From assembly GCF_008119785.1 (NCBI RefSeq), contig NZ_VSFA01000005.1, forward strand, positions 143,004 through 207,003: 64,000 nt of DNA. Direction: 5' to 3'. The translations under genes were made by a program, and so were the position numbers. Each line of letters starts with the position of its first letter. Position 1 is the first letter of the stretch. This document shows positions 43,595 through 56,807 of this stretch, piece after piece. This DNA comes from Micromonospora sp. MP36 (lineage in GTDB: Bacteria > Actinomycetota > Actinomycetes > Mycobacteriales > Micromonosporaceae). The notes beneath the pieces are model-generated. The model saw nothing but the letters and a program-made list of their open reading frames with translations, had not been told where the DNA came from and searched no databases.

Positions 43595-45710
43595 TTGATT
43601 AGGAATCGTCGGTGATCATAAATTAACCGTGTGGACCGCGGCGCTTCGCTTTTGGGCTGGTTCGGGGGAGATTCCGGTGATGTGGGCCGGTCGTGATCGC
43701 GGGTTCTCCTGGATCGATGGCGGGGCGATGAGCCGGTGAGCGGGAAGCTGCCGCTGGCCGGGGGTGAGGTCTCCCGTACCGCTTGCGCCCGCGTTTTGCT
43801 GCGATCGGGGGTGGACGAGGAGAGCGGTGAGGTTCTGTCGCAGGCGGTGCTGGCGCAACGTGTTGGCTGGTGTGCCGATCTGGTGGCGGGGATGGTGTCC
43901 GGCCTGTTGGCGGAGCGGTGGAACTGCGCGGATGTGGAGGTGTTGGCCTCCGGACACGACGCGGGTGGCCGGAAACTTCCGTCAAACGCGTGGATGGCGC
44001 TGCGGCGTCTGGGTTGGACGGTTACCGCGCCGGTGGGTGTGAGGGTCAATGACCGGGTCGTGCGGATGGCGCAGGAGCAGGCGGGGCGTGTTCTGCGGTC
44101 GGCGTCGTGGCGTGCGGGCCTGACTGGCGGAGTGCTGGCGACGTGGCCGGCCGATCCACGCAAGCGCACCGCACGGGAGTGGGAGCAGGTTCGGGCGTCG
44201 ATCCCTGGCGGGCAGCATCTGCCGTCGGGGGTCATCAAGTCCCGCACCCGGCAGGCCGCCAGGTTCCTTGCCGCCAATGGCCGGCTGCCGGTGGACGTGT
44301 TCGAACTCGAAGGCGCCCCGAAGGTCGCGCGGATGCTGCTGCTGGCCGCGTGTGACCGGCAGCAGGCCACCATCGAACGCAGCGACACCGACCCCAGCAG
44401 GGTGTTGCTGCGGTTGCAGCTGCCCACCCGCCCAGATCCGCGATCGTATCGGGACTGGACGTGGGTGGCCTGTCGCATCAGCCTGCCGCCCACGGTCCCC
44501 GCAGGCGCGGTGGTGCACCTGCCCACCCTCCGCATCACCGGCAGACAGGTGCGCGCCGACATGGCATACACGCACGCCGTGCCGAAGGCCCGGCGCACCG
44601 GTCACACGGTGGCGGTCGGCGTGGACTGGGGGTCTCAACACTCTCCTCAGCGCGGGAGCCCTGCGGCTGCACGAGGGCGGGCGGATCACCGCGTTGGGGG
44701 CCGGTGGTCAGTTCCGGGCCGCCGGCATCCTCGCGAAACAGCACCGCCTCCGACGGCTGTCAGAGCGGTTGCATGCCAAAGCCGACCACTACCAACGGCT
44801 CGCCGGCCGTGACGAGCGGCATCACCTCGTCGGCAAACTGGCGGTGCTGCGCGACGAGATCCGCCACGTCTCCGCCCGCCGGACGAACCTGAACGCCGCC
44901 CTCTCGTGGGCTGCCGCCAGATGGGCCGTGGACCAGGCGATCGCCGCCGCGGCGAGCGTGATCTATGTGGAAGACCTGCGGTCGTTGGAAGCCAAGGGCA
45001 TGGGCGCCACCCTCAACACCCGCCTGTCCCAGCAGGTCCGCGGGCAGATCGTCGACCGGATGCGGCACCTCGCCGCCGAGACCGGTATCGCCGTGGTCAC
45101 CGTGCCTGCCCGCAACACCTCAAAGCACTGCCCGCAATGCTTGACCCCGCTACGGCACTGTAAGGCCCCCGACCGCCCCACCACCCCAGGCTGGAAGTGG
45201 GCGATCTGCCCCCACCAGTCCTGCCGCTGGCAGGGCGACCGTGACCAGGGTGCCTGGCGGCGGATCGCCGCCCGCGGCCTGACCCATCAGGCCAAGACCG
45301 CCGTCGACAAGACCAGCGGGCACATGGTCATCCGCGCCGTGGTCGACAAACTCGAAGCCGCAGCCGTCGTCACCCCGACCACGAAGACCTGCCGGGGGGA
45401 CCGGTCGAAGACCGGCCCCACCCGGCGCAAGCCACCACGCCCCGCGCCCAGGCGACGCAGGGCACCCTCCCCCACCCGGCCTCACAGCCGGGCGGGTAAG
45501 CGTCCGGAGGGACACGCACCAACGGACCGGAGGCTGCCCCGCGCAGCCCACCGACACCAGGGCGTGAACACGATCAGCACACCCACCCCCGGCCACCAGC
45601 CACGAGGAGCCGCCCTGGGCGCGGGATTCCACTTCCACGCCCACGCGACCCCACCACGGTGGGAAACGATCCCGGAAACTAAATCCGACTCAGGATCGCT
45701 AAGCTGATCA
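43595..45710 (+). mobile_element. Lone tnpB element of the IS200/IS605 (IS607) type
   Basis: The element carries one gene, tnpB; no tnpA is present, so it cannot move by itself. TTGAT at 43595-43599 is the target/TAM motif known for ISDra2-like elements and would mark the left boundary. Beside it is GATT-AGG-AATC, a small hairpin at 43597-43607. The right end holds an imperfect hairpin with a bulged T (45694-45709) that contains the tnpB stop codon, as right ends of this family do. Boundaries are inferred; no target duplication is expected for this family. Confidence 0.7.
43736..45707 (+). pseudogene. tnpB: tnpB RNA-guided nuclease gene with a frameshift
   Basis: TnpB proteins are RuvC nucleases guided by an omega-RNA. 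The first reading frame (43736 to ~44632) ends in the RuvC-I motif AVGVDWG. The second (from ~44633) continues LNTLLSAGALRLHEGG, then RuvC-II VIYVEDL, a zinc ribbon with CPQC and CPHQSC, and RuvC-III GDRDQGAWRRI, followed by a basic, Pro-rich tail. The join is a run of five G (44628-44632); four G would give one frame (GVDWGLNTLL). All catalytic acidic residues are present. Could be a mutation, a sequencing error in the homopolymer, or slippage. Without correction the product lacks RuvC-II and III. Confidence 0.8.
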
Positions 45711-45716
45711 GGGACG
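45560..45716 (+). ncRNA. Possible omega-RNA region at the tnpB 3' end
   Basis: In this family the guide RNA scaffold overlaps the 3' end of tnpB and the right end, with the guide copied from the flank. Here that region ends in the 45694-45709 hairpin, so the guide would be taken from the adjacent GNAT gene end. Based on family knowledge and position only; exact ends not determinable. Confidence 0.35.
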
Positions 45717-46241
45717 CTATCCGGGCAGTCCGGACCGGCGCGGTCCTGCTGTCGTCTCCAGCCGGCGTTCCAGGAGCAGTTCGTCGTGCAGTGGGATGTC
45801 GTCCTCGCCGACGTACGGGATGGTCGGCTTCAGCCGCCGGGCCCGGTCCACCGCGCCCGCGTCGACCGCCACGATCCGCAGCCCGCGTCGCTGGTAGAAG
45901 CGCAGCGCCGACAGGTTGTCGTTGGTGGTGACCAGCCAGAGCCGGTCCGCCCCGGCGGCCAGCGCGACTGCCTCGGCGGCGGCGAGGAGGGCGCTGCCGG
46001 CCCCGATCCCCGGACTGGTCGCGGCCAGGCTGACCACCTCCAGCCCGTCGTCGGCGAGCCGGTGCACCAGCGCCCCGGCGAACTCGCCCGCGCCGTCCAC
46101 CGCCACGAGCGTCGGCAGCTCCCGCAGGTCGTAGCGGGTGTCGTGGACCACCACGTACGGGCCACCCCACTCGCGGTGGTGCAGGATCGCCACGTCGGCG
46201 TGGTCGCGCGGTTCCGCGGGTCGTACCTGGATCGAGGTCAC
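45717..46241 (-). CDS. GNAT family N-acetyltransferase
   Basis: 174 residues. SLAATSPGIGAGSALLAAAEAVAL (~72-95) carries the acetyl-CoA loop, in the weaker form PGIGAG. TTNDNLSALRFYQRRGLRIVAVD is motif B, and a C-terminal extension reads IPLHDELLLERRLE. It resembles acetyltransferases of the same type with unknown small substrates. GTG 46241 is taken as the start since family similarity begins at TSIQVRPAE. Its 3' end touches the tnpB element. Confidence 0.85.
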   Translation of the reverse strand: MTSIQVRPAEPRDHADVAILHHREWGGPYVVVHDTRYDLRELPTLVAVDGAGEFAGALVHRLADDGLEVVSLAATSPGIGAGSALLAAAEAVALAAGADRLWLVTTNDNLSALRFYQRRGLRIVAVDAGAVDRARRLKPTIPYVGEDDIPLHDELLLERRLETTAGPRRSGLPG

Positions 46242-46335
46242 CGGACCGTTCCCTCCGTCGCTGCCGAGCCGGGGACACCCTACCGATCGCGCACCCCGTG
46301 GCCCGCGCGGTTTCTGCCGTGCGTCCCGCCGGCAG

Positions 46336-46408
46336 GATCGTGCTCGATCCAGGAAGTAGTGGCCTCGCCCACGCTCTGGGGCCACTCGTGCCAGGATCGA
46401 GCACGATC
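46336..46408 (-). terminator. Composite inverted repeat after lhr
   Basis: Outer arms GATCGTGCTCGATCC (46336-46350) and its exact complement (46394-46408), with an inner stem AGTGGCC/GGCCACT. It lies between the lhr stop and the GNAT start on the minus strand; likely a terminator or a dispersed palindromic element. Confidence 0.6.
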
Positions 46409-46457
46409 TTCGCCGCCGGCCGCGGCCCGCACAGCGACGGGCGCGGTGCGGTGCGGA

Positions 46458-51140
<4,683 letters not shown>

Positions 51141-51208
51141 CCTGCCTCGCCGATGTGACATTCGGCCCGCGCGGGACGCTGTTCTGTCCGGGTCAGACGC
51201 TTACGTGT

Positions 51209-51244
51209 CGGATGCGACTTTGCATCCGTTAAGTCTTACTTAAC
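51209..51244. promoter_or_regulatory. Two abutting palindromic operator-like sites
   Basis: CGGATGC-N6-GCATCCG (51209-51228) shares its last base with GTTAAGT-CTT-ACTTAAC (51228-51244). AAGTAACTT follows at about 51269-51277. All sit in the AT-richest stretch of the neighbourhood, between the divergent lhr and small unknown genes. Regulator unknown. Confidence 0.6.
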
Positions 51245-51307
51245 TGCTTGCTTGTGGGGTGCAACGTAAAGTAACTTCACTCGCAACGCAGCGTGGGGAG
51301 GGCTGGG

Positions 51308-51694
51308 ATGACCGTCGAGGAGCGAGGCTCCGGGCCCGGGACCGACGTGCTGATCCGCAAGGTCGACAGCCATCTCGCCGCGCTCCGCGCCGGGCTGCAC
51401 GGCCCCGAGCTGGAGCTCGCCGAGGAGCTCGCCCGGTGCCTGCGCGAGTTGGTCGTCGCCACCGCCCACTCCAGCGCCGCCGACCGGGGTCTGGTCCGCG
51501 CTGCGGTGCACTACTTCGTGCTGCGCCGGGAGAGCCGCGGCAAGCTGCTGCCGGTGCGCTCCCTGGCCGCCGCGCAGCGGGTGGTCAACAAGGCCGTCCG
51601 CCAGCTCGGCCGCCCTGACCTGCTGGTGGAGACCCGCCGGGACCGCCCCGCCCGCGAGCCGGCCGTTCCCGCCGGCGACCCCGCCCTCCGCTGA
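51308..51694 (+). CDS. Small helical protein of unknown function
   Basis: 128 residues, no membrane segment. The middle (~18-105) is predicted helical with a basic patch: VDSHLAALRAGLHGPELELAEELARCLRELV and FVLRRESRGKLLPVRSLAAAQRVVNKAVRQL. The C-terminus is Pro/Ala/Arg-rich and disordered. No family recognised. Start ATG 51308 is preceded by GGGGAGGGCTGGG. It is divergent from lhr, with the palindromes at 51209-51244 between them. The basic helices would fit nucleic-acid binding, but that is a guess. Confidence 0.55.
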   Translation: MTVEERGSGPGTDVLIRKVDSHLAALRAGLHGPELELAEELARCLRELVVATAHSSAADRGLVRAAVHYFVLRRESRGKLLPVRSLAAAQRVVNKAVRQLGRPDLLVETRRDRPAREPAVPAGDPALR

Positions 51695-51734
51695 CCGCCC
51701 CGTCCGCCTGACCCGGCGCTCGACGCCCGGCACC

Positions 51735-51791
51735 GTTGATCAAGTTTGCGTCGCCCTGGGCCCGGATCCTGACGCAAGCCTCCTGATCAAC
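51735..51791. repeat. Inverted repeat overlapping MFS stop codon
   Basis: Arms GTTGATCAAG...TTTGCGTC and GACGCAAGCC...TGATCAAC, between convergent genes. The right arm supplies the TGA stop of the MFS gene. Related in sequence to the repeat at 37795-37844. Confidence 0.65.
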
Positions 51792-53055
51792 CAGGGGTAC
51801 TGATCCTCGGCGTGATTTCTGCCGGGCGGGTTGTTTCGGCGTCGTGGAGGGCTTGGGTGGTGACCCGGGAGGCGAGCAGGAGCGCGGCGAGCACGAGCCC
51901 GACGGCTGCGGCGATGAAGGGGGCGCGGATCCCCAGGCTGCGTCCGAGCAAGCCGCCGGCGAGGGCTCCCAGGGGGATGACACCCAGGACGACCAGGCGG
52001 TAGGCGGCGGTGACGCGGCCGAGGAGTTCGTCGGGGACGGCTGCCTGGCGCAGGGTGCTGACGACGATCTGGTTCAGCGAGGCGGCAACGGCAGCGCAGA
52101 ACATGCCGGCAAGGGCGAGGGGTGTGTGGTGACCCAGGCCGAGGATGGCGTAGCTGGCGGCCGGGGCGAGGGCGGCGAGCCAGGTGGTGGGGCCACCGCC
52201 GATGCGGGGCACGATGTGTTCGGCGAGCAGTGAGCCGGCGATCGCACCGGCGGCGGGAACGGCGACGAACAGGCCGTAGCGCGACATGGGCAGTTGGTAC
52301 GGACCGGTGATCAGCAGAACGAGCAACCCGCCGGTGACCGAGCCGAAGAAGTTGATTGCCGCCGAGATGAACGCGACTCGGCGCAGCAGGTCGTGCCGCC
52401 AGAAGTGGGCCCATCCGGAGCGGATGTCCTGAGTGATGGTGGTCGGGGTCGAGCGGCCCCGCTCCTGTTCCTCGCTGGTGGGGCGCAGCGCGGGCAGCAG
52501 CAGAGCGGCCAGGCCGGCGAGGGCGAACGCGGCCGCGCCGGTGTAGAAGGCCGCTGACGCTGCCAGCGCGAACAACGCCGCACCGGCCGGCGGACCGATG
52601 AAGGTGTTGATGACGGACTGGGTCGCGAACAACCGGCCGTTGGCGCGCTCGAGCTGCTCGCGTGGCAGGAGGCGGGGCGGGATGGCCAGGGCGGCGTTGT
52701 CGACCATCGTCTCGGCGCAACCGGCCAGGAACACTGCGGCGTAGAGCAGTGCGACGTGGCGCCATTCGTTCGCCAGGGCCACGGCGAGCAGCGTGAACCC
52801 GGCCGCGCGCAGCCAGTTGCCAGCGGTGAGTATCCGACGTCGGTCCACCCGGTCGGCCAACGCGCCGGCGGGGAGGGTCGCGATCAGCCAGGGCAGGAAC
52901 TGCACCACCGTCATGCCCGCCACCACGAGCGGGTCACGGGTCAGCGTGGCGACGAGCAGCGGCGCCGCGGCCTGCAGCAGCCCGTCGGCGAGGTTTGAGG
53001 ACGCTTGGGACGCCCACAGTGCCGTGAACGATCTGCGTGGGGCGGCGACAGGCAC
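51787..53055 (-). CDS. MFS transporter (drug-efflux type)
   Basis: 422 residues, twelve predicted helices. The cytoplasmic loop 2-3 motif A is seen as GALADRVDRRRIL near residue 65. IGPPAGAALFALAASAAFYTGAA and the DELLGRVTAAYRLVVLGVIPLGALAGG segment are typical of the MFS_3 / enterobactin-exporter-like group common near resistance genes. GTG 53055 is chosen because AGGAGA lies 6 bases upstream; ATG 53109 is in frame but lacks a site. Divergent from a CGNR regulator, which probably controls it. Confidence 0.87.
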   Translation of the reverse strand: MPVAAPRRSFTALWASQASSNLADGLLQAAAPLLVATLTRDPLVVAGMTVVQFLPWLIATLPAGALADRVDRRRILTAGNWLRAAGFTLLAVALANEWRHVALLYAAVFLAGCAETMVDNAALAIPPRLLPREQLERANGRLFATQSVINTFIGPPAGAALFALAASAAFYTGAAAFALAGLAALLLPALRPTSEEQERGRSTPTTITQDIRSGWAHFWRHDLLRRVAFISAAINFFGSVTGGLLVLLITGPYQLPMSRYGLFVAVPAAGAIAGSLLAEHIVPRIGGGPTTWLAALAPAASYAILGLGHHTPLALAGMFCAAVAASLNQIVVSTLRQAAVPDELLGRVTAAYRLVVLGVIPLGALAGGLLGRSLGIRAPFIAAAVGLVLAALLLASRVTTQALHDAETTRPAEITPRISTPG

Positions 53056-53076
53056 GATCCGTCTCCTGGTGGTGTT

Positions 53077-53155
53077 CTCATGGGTGATTGGCTGATTTGG
53101 GGTGAGCATGCCAGTGGGGCCGTCTCACATGCAACAATGCTTTTAACCATGAGAG
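53077..53155. promoter_or_regulatory. Divergent promoter region with TCTCATGG / CCATGAGA repeat
   Basis: TCTCATGG at 53077-53084 and its complement CCATGAGA at 53148-53155 bracket the start regions of the MFS and CGNR genes. An AT-rich stretch, GCAACAATGCTTTTAACC, lies between. Candidate binding site for the CGNR protein. Confidence 0.4.
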
Positions 53156-53164
53156 GAGCTGCTG

Positions 53165-53755
53165 GTGAGGTTCGGCCACATCGCGGGCGACCGCATGCTC
53201 GACCTGGTGAACACCGTTGCCTGGCGCCTCGGCGGGGGCGAACGCACGGAGAAGCTGAAGACCTTCTCCGACGTCGTCGACTGGTGCAGCGAGTCCGACC
53301 TGATCAGCGAAGACGAGGCCGTGGCCCTGCGCGACCTCGCCGGCCAGGACGACGCCCGGGCCGAGCGGGAACGGCAACAGGTCATCGAAGCGCGCGAGAG
53401 GGTCTACGCAGCTCTGTTCGAGGATGACCCCGAAGCCGCCGCAGACCTCGCGGGCATGTACCGGGCGGCGATCGCCGCAGCCGACCTGGTCCGCACCGGC
53501 GACCGCTGGCAGTGGCGAGACCGGGAAACCGACCTCCGCCTGCCCCGCAATCGCATAGTCCGCGGGCTCGTGGCTCTCACCCAGCGCGACGACCTCGACC
53601 GCCTCCACCAGTGCGAAGACGCCAAGTGCGGCTGGGTTTATCTCGACACATCACCACGGCGGAACCGCCGCTGGTGCAACACGAAGGACTGTGGCGACCG
53701 CAACCGCGCCCGCGCCTACTACGCCCGACAGAAGGCGAAAAGCCACCTGCCCTGA
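53165..53755 (+). CDS. ABATE/CGNR zinc-finger transcriptional regulator
   Basis: 196 residues. The N-terminal ABATE domain (DLVNTVAWR...DVVDWC, ~12-45), a putative ligand sensor for stress, leads to the C-terminal CGNR zinc finger (~150-190). The finger has Cys pairs in CEDAKCGWVYLDTSPRRNRRWCNTKDC and CGDR in place of the canonical CGNR. Basic residues after the zinc finger fit DNA binding. GTG 53165 has GAGGAGCTGCTG before it. The divergent MFS gene is the likely target. Confidence 0.87.
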   Translation: MRFGHIAGDRMLDLVNTVAWRLGGGERTEKLKTFSDVVDWCSESDLISEDEAVALRDLAGQDDARAERERQQVIEARERVYAALFEDDPEAAADLAGMYRAAIAAADLVRTGDRWQWRDRETDLRLPRNRIVRGLVALTQRDDLDRLHQCEDAKCGWVYLDTSPRRNRRWCNTKDCGDRNRARAYYARQKAKSHLP

Positions 53756-53873
53756 TTCATCCACCGCCGGTGATCGTGGCTCACGACGCCGAGACTCAAT
53801 CAACGTCCCCAGCCAGTACCCAACCGGGCGAGGGTCCGGTCAGGCAGGCCGGGTCAGGTGGCCGGGGTGGGAT

Positions 53874-53889
53874 GGTTTTCCGGAAAACC
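53874..53889. promoter_or_regulatory. 16-bp perfect palindrome upstream of the mrp operon
   Basis: GGTTTTCCGGAAAACC, AT-rich for this genome, 84 bases before the mrpA start in a 217-base gap with no gene. Operator for an unknown regulator, or the core of a promoter. Confidence 0.5.
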
Positions 53890-53972
53890 GCCCGAGTGGG
53901 TGCTGCTGTGACGTCTGATCGGTCGTGGCCGCAGCGTGCCGACGCGCGCTGCCACCTCGACCTGGAGTGCGC

Positions 53973-56807
53973 GTGCTCGTCCTGCTCATCCTGCACCTGC
54001 TGGCGGCACTGCTCGCGCCGCTGCTGGTGCGGTGGTGGGGTCCGCGCGCCTGCTATCCCCTCGCCCTCGCCCCGGCCGCCGCCTTCGGCTGGGCCGTCGC
54101 GCACACCGGGGCGATCCGCGACGGCGGCGCGGTGGTCGAGACGTACCCATGGATCGCGGAGCTGCAGCTCGACGTGGCGCTGCGGGTCACCACCCTGTCC
54201 TGGCTGATGCTGCTGCTGGTCGGCGGCGTCGGCGCGCTGGTGCTGATCTACTCCGCCCGCTACTTCCACGCCGGCTCGGCGGGGCTGGCCCGGTTCGCCG
54301 CCGTCATGGTCGCCTTCGCCGGGGCGATGGTCGGCCTGGTCGTCTCCGACGACCTGCTGCTGCTCTACGTCTTCTGGGAACTCACCACGGTCTTCTCCTA
54401 CCTGCTGATCGGGCACAGCACCGAGCGGCGGTCCAGCCGCTGGGCGGCCGCCCAGGCGCTGATCGTCACCACGCTGGGCGGACTGGCCATGCTGGTCGGC
54501 TTCCTGCTGCTCGGCCGGCACGCCGGCGGCTACCGCTGGTCCCTGATCACGTCCGTGCCGCTGCCCGGCGGCGGGTACCTCGTCACGGCCGTGCTGCTCA
54601 TCCTCGTCGGGGCGCTCGCCAAGTCCGCCGTGTTCCCGTTCAGCTCCTGGCTGCCGGTGGCCATGGCGGCACCCACGCCGGTCAGCGCGTACCTGCACGC
54701 GGCGGCGATGGTGAAGGCCGGAGTGTTCCTGATCGCGCTGCTCGGCCCGGCGCTCGCCCCGACCGGCCCGTGGCGGCCGGTCACCGTGGTCGCCGGGCTG
54801 GTCACGTTGGTCGCCGGAGGCTGGGCGGCGTTGCGGCAGGACGACCTCAAGCTGCTGCTGGCGTACGGGACGGTCAGCCAGCTCGGCCTGCTCACCGTGG
54901 TGCTCGGCGCGGGCACCCCCGAGGCGGCGCTGGCCGGCACGGCGATGCTGCTGGCGCACGCGCTGTTCAAGGCGGGACTGTTCCTCGTCGTGGGCATCCT
55001 CGACCACAGCGCGGGCGGCCGGGACCTGCGCGAACTGTCGGGGGTGGGACGCAGCGCGCCGCTGCTCGCCGGGATCGCCGCGCTGGCCGCCGCCTCGATG
55101 GCCGGCGTGCCGCCGCTGCTCGGCTTCGTCGCCAAGGAGGCCGTCCTCACCGCGTTCACCGGCCAGCCGCTGGTGCTCGCCGGGCTGGTCGCGGGCAGCG
55201 CGCTGACCGCCGCGTACAGCATCCGCTTCCTGTGGGGGGCCTTCGCCGCCCGACCCGGCGTCCCGGACACCGAGCTGGAGCGGCCCCCCGCCGCGATGCT
55301 CGTACCGCCGGCCCTGCTCGCCGTGGCCGGGCTCGCCGCCGGGCCGGCGGCCGGCGGGGTCGGCGCGCTGCTCCACCCGTACGCCGCGCGCTTCGGCCCG
55401 GCGGAGGAGCACCTGGCGCTCTGGCACGGACCGACCGTCGCGCTGGGCCTCTCCGCCGTCGCCATCGGCGGCGGGGTGGTGCTGCACCTGGTCCGCGGCC
55501 GGCTGGCGCCCGCGCTGGCCCGGCTGCGCTTCCCGGTCGGCGGCAACCAGGGGTACGAGTGGATCACCCACCGGTTCGACCGGCTCGCCATCGAGGTCAC
55601 CAGCGCCACCCAGCGCGGCTCGCTGCCGCAGTACCTCGGCACCGTGCTGCTCGCCCTGGTGCTGGTGCCCGGCACGGCGATGCTGGTCACCCGGCCCTGG
55701 CGGAACGACGTCGTCGGCTGGGCCAACCCCGTCCAGCTCGTGGTCTGCGCGGTGATCGCGGTGGCGGCGGTGCTCGCGGTCGGTGCCCGGCGGCGGCTCA
55801 CCGCCATGCTGCTGGTCGGCGTCACCGGCTACGGCACGGCGATGATGTTCGTCCTCTACGGCGCCCCCGACCTGGCGCTCACCCAGTTCCTGGTGGAGAC
55901 GGCCACCATCGCGGTGTTCGTGCTGGTGTTGCGGCGGCTGCCGGAACGCTTCTCGGCCCGCCCGCTGCGGCGCAGCCGCTGGGTACGCCGGGGGATCGGG
56001 GCGGCCGCCGGGCTGGTGATGGCAGGCCTCGCCCTCGCCGCCGCCGGGGCTCGGCGGGCACCGTCGATCTCGCTGGCCTTCCCGCACCTGGCGGTCACCG
56101 AGGGCCACGGCCGCAACGTGGTCAACGTGACCCTGGTGGACATCCGGGCCTGGGACACCATGGGCGAGATCTCGGTGCTGGTGGTGACCGCGACGGGGGT
56201 GGCCAGCCTGATCTTCGAGCGGTCCCGCACCGGGCCCCGGCCGCGCCGCCCCCGCCCGTCCGCGCCCCGGCGGGACCGGCGCACCGTCTGGCTGCGCGGC
56301 GGGGCCACCCTGCACGAGCGCCGTCGGTCGATCGTCTTCGAGGTGGTCACCCGGCTGATCTTCCACACCGTGGTGCTGTTCTCCCTGTTCCTGCTCTTCT
56401 CCGGGCACAACGCCCCCGGCGGCGGCTTCGCGGGCGGGCTGGTCGCCAGCCTCGCGCTGGCCCTCCGCTACCTGGCCGGCGGCCGGTACGAGCTGGCCGA
56501 GGCCGCCCCGATCGGGGCCGGCACCGTGCTCGGCGCCGGACTGGCCGTGTCGGTCGGCGGCGGCGTGCTCTCGCTGCTGGTCACCGGCGCCGTGCTGCAC
56601 AGCGTCAAGGTGAACCTCTGGCTCCCCGTGGTCGGCCACTGCCACCTGGTCACGTCGCTCTTCTTCGACATCGGCGTCTACCTGATCGTGGTCGGCCTGG
56701 TGCTGGACATCCTGCGCAGCCTCGGCGCCGAGGTGGACCGGCACATCGAGGCCGCCGGCGAATCCACCCCCGGGCTGGCCGTCCAGCGGGACGGGGAGCG
56801 GCCATGA
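53973..56807 (+). CDS. mrpA: Na+/H+ antiporter subunit A fused to subunit B (MrpAB)
   Basis: 944-residue membrane protein. The MrpA part (~1-760) is the complex-I ND5-like proton channel with the transmembrane block LLLLYVFWELTTVFSYLLIGH near 127 and SAVFPFSSWLPVAMAAPTPVSAYLHAAAMVKAGVFL near 220. It is followed by the DUF4040 / MbhE region (YGAPDLALTQFLVETATIAVFVL near 630). The last ~150 residues (VFEVVTRLIFHTVVLFSLFLLFSGHNAPGGGFAGGLV) are a complete MrpB domain. GTG 53973 has GGAG 5 bases upstream. The stop overlaps the mrpC ATG. The complex exchanges Na+ for H+ for pH and sodium homeostasis. Confidence 0.93.
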   Translation: MLVLLILHLLAALLAPLLVRWWGPRACYPLALAPAAAFGWAVAHTGAIRDGGAVVETYPWIAELQLDVALRVTTLSWLMLLLVGGVGALVLIYSARYFHAGSAGLARFAAVMVAFAGAMVGLVVSDDLLLLYVFWELTTVFSYLLIGHSTERRSSRWAAAQALIVTTLGGLAMLVGFLLLGRHAGGYRWSLITSVPLPGGGYLVTAVLLILVGALAKSAVFPFSSWLPVAMAAPTPVSAYLHAAAMVKAGVFLIALLGPALAPTGPWRPVTVVAGLVTLVAGGWAALRQDDLKLLLAYGTVSQLGLLTVVLGAGTPEAALAGTAMLLAHALFKAGLFLVVGILDHSAGGRDLRELSGVGRSAPLLAGIAALAAASMAGVPPLLGFVAKEAVLTAFTGQPLVLAGLVAGSALTAAYSIRFLWGAFAARPGVPDTELERPPAAMLVPPALLAVAGLAAGPAAGGVGALLHPYAARFGPAEEHLALWHGPTVALGLSAVAIGGGVVLHLVRGRLAPALARLRFPVGGNQGYEWITHRFDRLAIEVTSATQRGSLPQYLGTVLLALVLVPGTAMLVTRPWRNDVVGWANPVQLVVCAVIAVAAVLAVGARRRLTAMLLVGVTGYGTAMMFVLYGAPDLALTQFLVETATIAVFVLVLRRLPERFSARPLRRSRWVRRGIGAAAGLVMAGLALAAAGARRAPSISLAFPHLAVTEGHGRNVVNVTLVDIRAWDTMGEISVLVVTATGVASLIFERSRTGPRPRRPRPSAPRRDRRTVWLRGGATLHERRRSIVFEVVTRLIFHTVVLFSLFLLFSGHNAPGGGFAGGLVASLALALRYLAGGRYELAEAAPIGAGTVLGAGLAVSVGGGVLSLLVTGAVLHSVKVNLWLPVVGHCHLVTSLFFDIGVYLIVVGLVLDILRSLGAEVDRHIEAAGESTPGLAVQRDGERP

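Noticed and set aside
44628..44812. Programmed frameshifting in tnpB as an established feature
   Set aside because: TnpB genes are normally single frames and there is no stimulatory structure I can show. Kept as a frameshift with error or mutation as likely alternatives.
53796..56744. 982-codon minus-strand frame, and a plus-strand frame from 53936, across mrpAB
   Set aside because: Both are composition shadows. Only the distal part of the plus-strand frame (56804-57286) is real, as mrpC.
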